Assembly (NCBI GenBank): GCA_902783515.1
Contig: CACZRK010000436.1
Location: forward strand, 1 to 8,564
Origin: an uncultured Coriobacteriaceae bacterium
GTDB lineage: Bacteria; Actinomycetota; Coriobacteriia; Coriobacteriales; UMGS124
Reading direction: 5' to 3'
Length of the DNA stretch: 8,564 nt
Shown here: piece after piece, positions 6,561 through 8,564 of the stretch
How positions within the stretch are numbered: the stretch's first letter is position 1
Layout: every line of letters starts with the position of its first letter
The notes under the pieces: generated by a model
Database searches by the model: none
Told to the model about the DNA's origin: nothing
What the model saw: the letters and a program-made list of their open reading frames with translations, nothing else
Program-made: the position numbers and the translations under genes

Positions 6561-7394
6561 ATGCTTGAGAAGTCTCGTGAGGAGATCCTTGAGGGATTCA
6601 AGGCCAAGCGCGCGCGGGGCGAGATCCTGCTCGGCGTGGGCGCCGGCACCGGCATCACCGCGAAGGCGGCCGAGGCGGGCGGCGCCGACATCTTCGTCAT
6701 CTACAACTCCGGGCGCTTTCGCATGGCGGGACGCGGGTCGCTGGCGGGCCTGCTCGCCTACGGCGACGCGAACGCGATCGTGCAGGACATGGGCCACGAG
6801 GTGCTGCCGATCGTCAAGCACACGCCCGTGCTGGCCGGCATCAACGGCACCGACCCGTTCCGCGTGATGCCCAAGTTCCTGCGCGACCTGAAGGAGCAGG
6901 GGTTCAACGGCGTGCAGAACTTCCCGACGGTCGGCCTTATCGACGGCGTCTTCCGCCAGAACCTGGAGGAGACGGGCATGGGCTACGACCTGGAGGTCCA
7001 GGCGATCGCCGAGGCGCACAAGCTTGACATGCTCACCTGCCCGTACGTCTGTGACGAGCAGAGCGCAGCGGACATGACGCGCGCGGGCGCCGACATCGTC
7101 GTCGCGCACATGGGCCTCACGACCGGCGGCAACATCGGCGCGGAGACGGCGCGCACGCTGGACGACTGCGTCGAGGTCATCAGAGGCATCCAGGCGGTCG
7201 TGAAGAGCATCAACCCCGACGCCATGGTCATCTGCCACGGCGGCCCGATCGCCGAGCCGAAGGACGCGGACTACGTGATCCAGCGCGTCCCGGGCATCGA
7301 CGGGTTCTTTGGCGCGTCGTCCATCGAGCGCCTCGCCGCCGAGCGCGGCATCAAACAGCAGACCGAGGACTTCAAGGCGATCCGCACGAAGTAG
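6561..7394 (+). CDS. TIM-barrel protein of the 'phosphoenolpyruvate hydrolase' family (Tm-1 C-terminal-domain homolog)
   Basis: A 277-residue protein, full length for the family. Motifs along the barrel: GVGAGTGITAKAAEAGGADIF (25-45); YNSGRFRMAGRGS (48-60); VLAGINGTDPF (90-100); GVQNFPTVGLIDG (117-129); LTCPYVCDE (158-166); AGADIVVAHMGLTTGG (175-190); ICHGGPI (224-230); and GFFGASSIERL (248-258). The glycine-rich CHGGPI and GASS ends of late strands resemble phosphate-binding loops of TIM barrels; that reading is inference. The family name implies phosphoenolpyruvate chemistry, but no specific reaction can be read here. The ATG at 6561 has AAAGGA with a 7-nt spacer. It pairs with the UPF0261 gene 38 nt upstream and matches the C-terminal half of plant Tm-1. 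No signal peptide or membrane helix is present. Confidence 0.94.
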   Translation: MLEKSREEILEGFKAKRARGEILLGVGAGTGITAKAAEAGGADIFVIYNSGRFRMAGRGSLAGLLAYGDANAIVQDMGHEVLPIVKHTPVLAGINGTDPFRVMPKFLRDLKEQGFNGVQNFPTVGLIDGVFRQNLEETGMGYDLEVQAIAEAHKLDMLTCPYVCDEQSAADMTRAGADIVVAHMGLTTGGNIGAETARTLDDCVEVIRGIQAVVKSINPDAMVICHGGPIAEPKDADYVIQRVPGIDGFFGASSIERLAAERGIKQQTEDFKAIRTK

Positions 7395-7416
7395 CGACGA
7401 CGCCCGCGGGACCGCA

Positions 7417-7447
7417 CGGCTGGCGCGCGTCCGGCGCGCGTCAGCCG
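7417..7447 (+). terminator. Hairpin terminator candidate between convergent genes
   Basis: Arms at 7417-7429 and 7435-7447 form a 13-bp stem with a single G-U pair (7423/7441) and a 5-nt loop (TCCGG). It lies 22 nt after the stop of the TIM-barrel gene and overlaps the stop codon of the oppositely oriented hydrolase. There is no T-run on either side, so it is not canonical. Position and length fit a GC-rich terminator, better on the + strand, where the odd pair is G-U instead of C-A. Confidence 0.55.
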
Positions 7448-8286
7448 ATGGCGGCGCCGAGCCTGCGCAGCCAGTCGGCCGCGAGCGCAGTGTAGAGCTC
7501 CGGCTGCTCGAGCTGCAGGTTGTGGCCGGCGACGTCCAGGACCGCGAACGTGGCGCACGGCATGAGGGGCAGCAGGCGCAGCTGGTCGCGATAGCCGACC
7601 ATCGCGTCCTGACGGCCGCAGACGACCAGCGCGGGTCCCGCGAACGGGCGTGCTGCGAGCGCGGCGTCCACGTCCACGGACAGGGGGTAGCGCTCATCGA
7701 CCGCCGTGAGGAACGCGGGGTTCGCGCGCGCGAACCCCGGGGCCTCCTCGGTCGAGAAGCGCCGCCAAGTCGGCTCGTCGGCGCGCACCGCGAGCTGCAG
7801 GAAGCTCTGGCGGTCCTGTGCGGACAGCGAGGCGAGGAACGCGTCGTCACGGCGGATGAGCGCGAGCGGCTCCGTCTGACGCGCGGCGAGGTCGTCCACC
7901 GTGAGCGGGCAGAGCAGCTGCGCGCCGGTCACGTGCTCCCCGAGCCGCGCGATCGCGCCGAGCGCGAGGTAGCCGCCGAACGACTCGCCCACCACCGCGA
8001 AGGGGCGGCCGGGCGCCACGTGGTTCTGGAGGGCGAGCGCGCAGTCAAGGATCGCGTCGGTCGAGGCGAGCGAGAGGTCTGCCCCCGCGCTCTGCCCGTG
8101 ACCGGGCAGGTCCAGGTAGACGCGCAGGAACCTGTCCTGCACGCCGGCGGCGCGCACGGCGGGCTCCATGCACCCGCGCATGAGCGCGAGCTCGCAGCCG
8201 AATCCGTGCAGCATGAGGATCGGCGCGCCGTCCGCGGGCCCCTCGAGCTCGTAGTGAACGGCGCAGCCCGGGTAGTCAAAGGTCAT
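7441..8286 (-). CDS. Alpha/beta-hydrolase fold protein
   Basis: A 281-residue protein with the complete fold signature. HGFG (27-30) supplies the oxyanion-hole loop; YLDLPGHGQS (57-66) follows; the nucleophile elbow is GESFGG with S102; the acid is D227 in GRQDAMVGY; and the base is H255 in VAGHNLQLE. Residues about 125-200 form a helical cap. The protein most likely hydrolyses an ester, lactone or C-C bond in a small molecule; the substrate cannot be predicted. No signal peptide, so cytoplasmic. The start at 8286 has GAGAGGA with an 11-nt spacer, slightly long. It is convergent with the Tm-1 pair and need not share its control. The substrate-pathway link to these neighbours is untested. Confidence 0.9.
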   Translation of the reverse strand: MTFDYPGCAVHYELEGPADGAPILMLHGFGCELALMRGCMEPAVRAAGVQDRFLRVYLDLPGHGQSAGADLSLASTDAILDCALALQNHVAPGRPFAVVGESFGGYLALGAIARLGEHVTGAQLLCPLTVDDLAARQTEPLALIRRDDAFLASLSAQDRQSFLQLAVRADEPTWRRFSTEEAPGFARANPAFLTAVDERYPLSVDVDAALAARPFAGPALVVCGRQDAMVGYRDQLRLLPLMPCATFAVLDVAGHNLQLEQPELYTALAADWLRRLGAAIG

Positions 8287-8312
8287 CGCTCGTACCGTCC
8301 TCTCGTCGTTGT

Positions 8313-8330
8313 TGACGTCACCCCATCGTA
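8313..8330 (-). promoter_or_regulatory. Weak promoter/operator candidate for the alpha/beta hydrolase
   Basis: On the - strand, TACGAT (8325-8330) resembles a -10 box and lies 38 nt before the start codon, but no good -35 is present at the right distance. The perfect 8-nt palindrome TGACGTCA (8313-8320) sits near the expected transcript start and could be a repressor site. Low confidence. Confidence 0.25.
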
Positions 8331-8564
8331 GACTGTCGCGCGCACGGGATGGCCGGCGCGCCGCCGATCACGTGAGATCGACGCGCACGTGCGTCGGAAC
8401 GCCGGCGACGGGGCATACGAGAGACATGACGGCCGCGTGCCCGTCCAAAAGGGCGATGGCGGATGAGCGGCGGACGAAGACGGGAGACCAGCTATATGAA
8501 GTCAAGAGGCTACACATAGGTTTCCAGGAAGAATCGGACGTCAGCACAGCAGGCCAAGCAAGCC
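8331..8564. other. Right-edge intergenic stretch, no gene seen
   Basis: No supported gene or RNA. It contains a small hairpin (arms CGACGC 8379-8384 and GCGTCG 8391-8396) and a palindrome CGGCGCGCCG (8354-8363). From about 8484 the sequence becomes visibly richer in A and T than the genes, as expected for an upstream region of a gene beyond the window. Confidence 0.5.

Noticed and set aside
6357..7850. Long - strand open frame (497 codons) spanning the TIM-barrel gene and part of the hydrolase
   Set aside because: It crosses two well-supported genes in another frame and shows no domain; rejected as a shadow.
7309..8331. + strand open frame (340 codons) opposite the alpha/beta hydrolase
   Set aside because: Arg/Glu/His-rich with no motif, while the - strand has the full Ser-Asp-His triad.
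1..8564. Mobile elements, CRISPR arrays, tRNA or rRNA genes
   Set aside because: No transposase, integrase, regularly spaced repeats, or RNA gene signatures were seen on either strand.

Overview
The window reads as chromosomal DNA from a high-GC anaerobic or facultatively anaerobic bacterium. Codons end mostly in G or C, and every reading frame is kept open by the GC bias. A DmsAB-type molybdoenzyme with its own TorD-like chaperone and a local two-component system resembles what is common in Coriobacteriia (the Eggerthella/Slackia/Olsenella kind of actinobacteria). The taxonomic call is an inference from gene content and composition, not proof.

Left block (1-5040, all + strand, gaps of 77, 31, 61 and -35 nt): the 3' part of a DmsA-like molybdopterin oxidoreductase that starts outside the window, a DmsB-type four-cluster iron-sulfur subunit, a TorD/DmsD-type maturation chaperone, a membrane histidine kinase whose extracytoplasmic domain carries a c-type heme motif (CxxCH), and an OmpR/PhoB-type response regulator overlapping the kinase gene. 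This looks like one respiratory reductase operon with its own redox or heme-responsive regulation. No DmsC-type membrane anchor is present in the visible part.

Middle (5041-5298): 258 nt without a convincing gene. It holds three consecutive GC-rich hairpins and a repeated 10-mer, ending in a good ribosome binding site.

Right block (5299-7394, + strand): a Tm-1-like ATP-binding protein (UPF0261) followed after 38 nt by a TIM-barrel protein of the 'phosphoenolpyruvate hydrolase' family. Together these two proteins correspond to the two halves of the tomato Tm-1 protein, here as separate genes. Their biochemical role is not established; the pairing suggests one enzyme or complex.

Right edge: an alpha/beta hydrolase on the - strand (7441-8286) converges on the Tm-1 pair across a 13-bp hairpin that overlaps its stop codon. 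The last 278 nt (8287-8564) hold its upstream region and no gene I can support.
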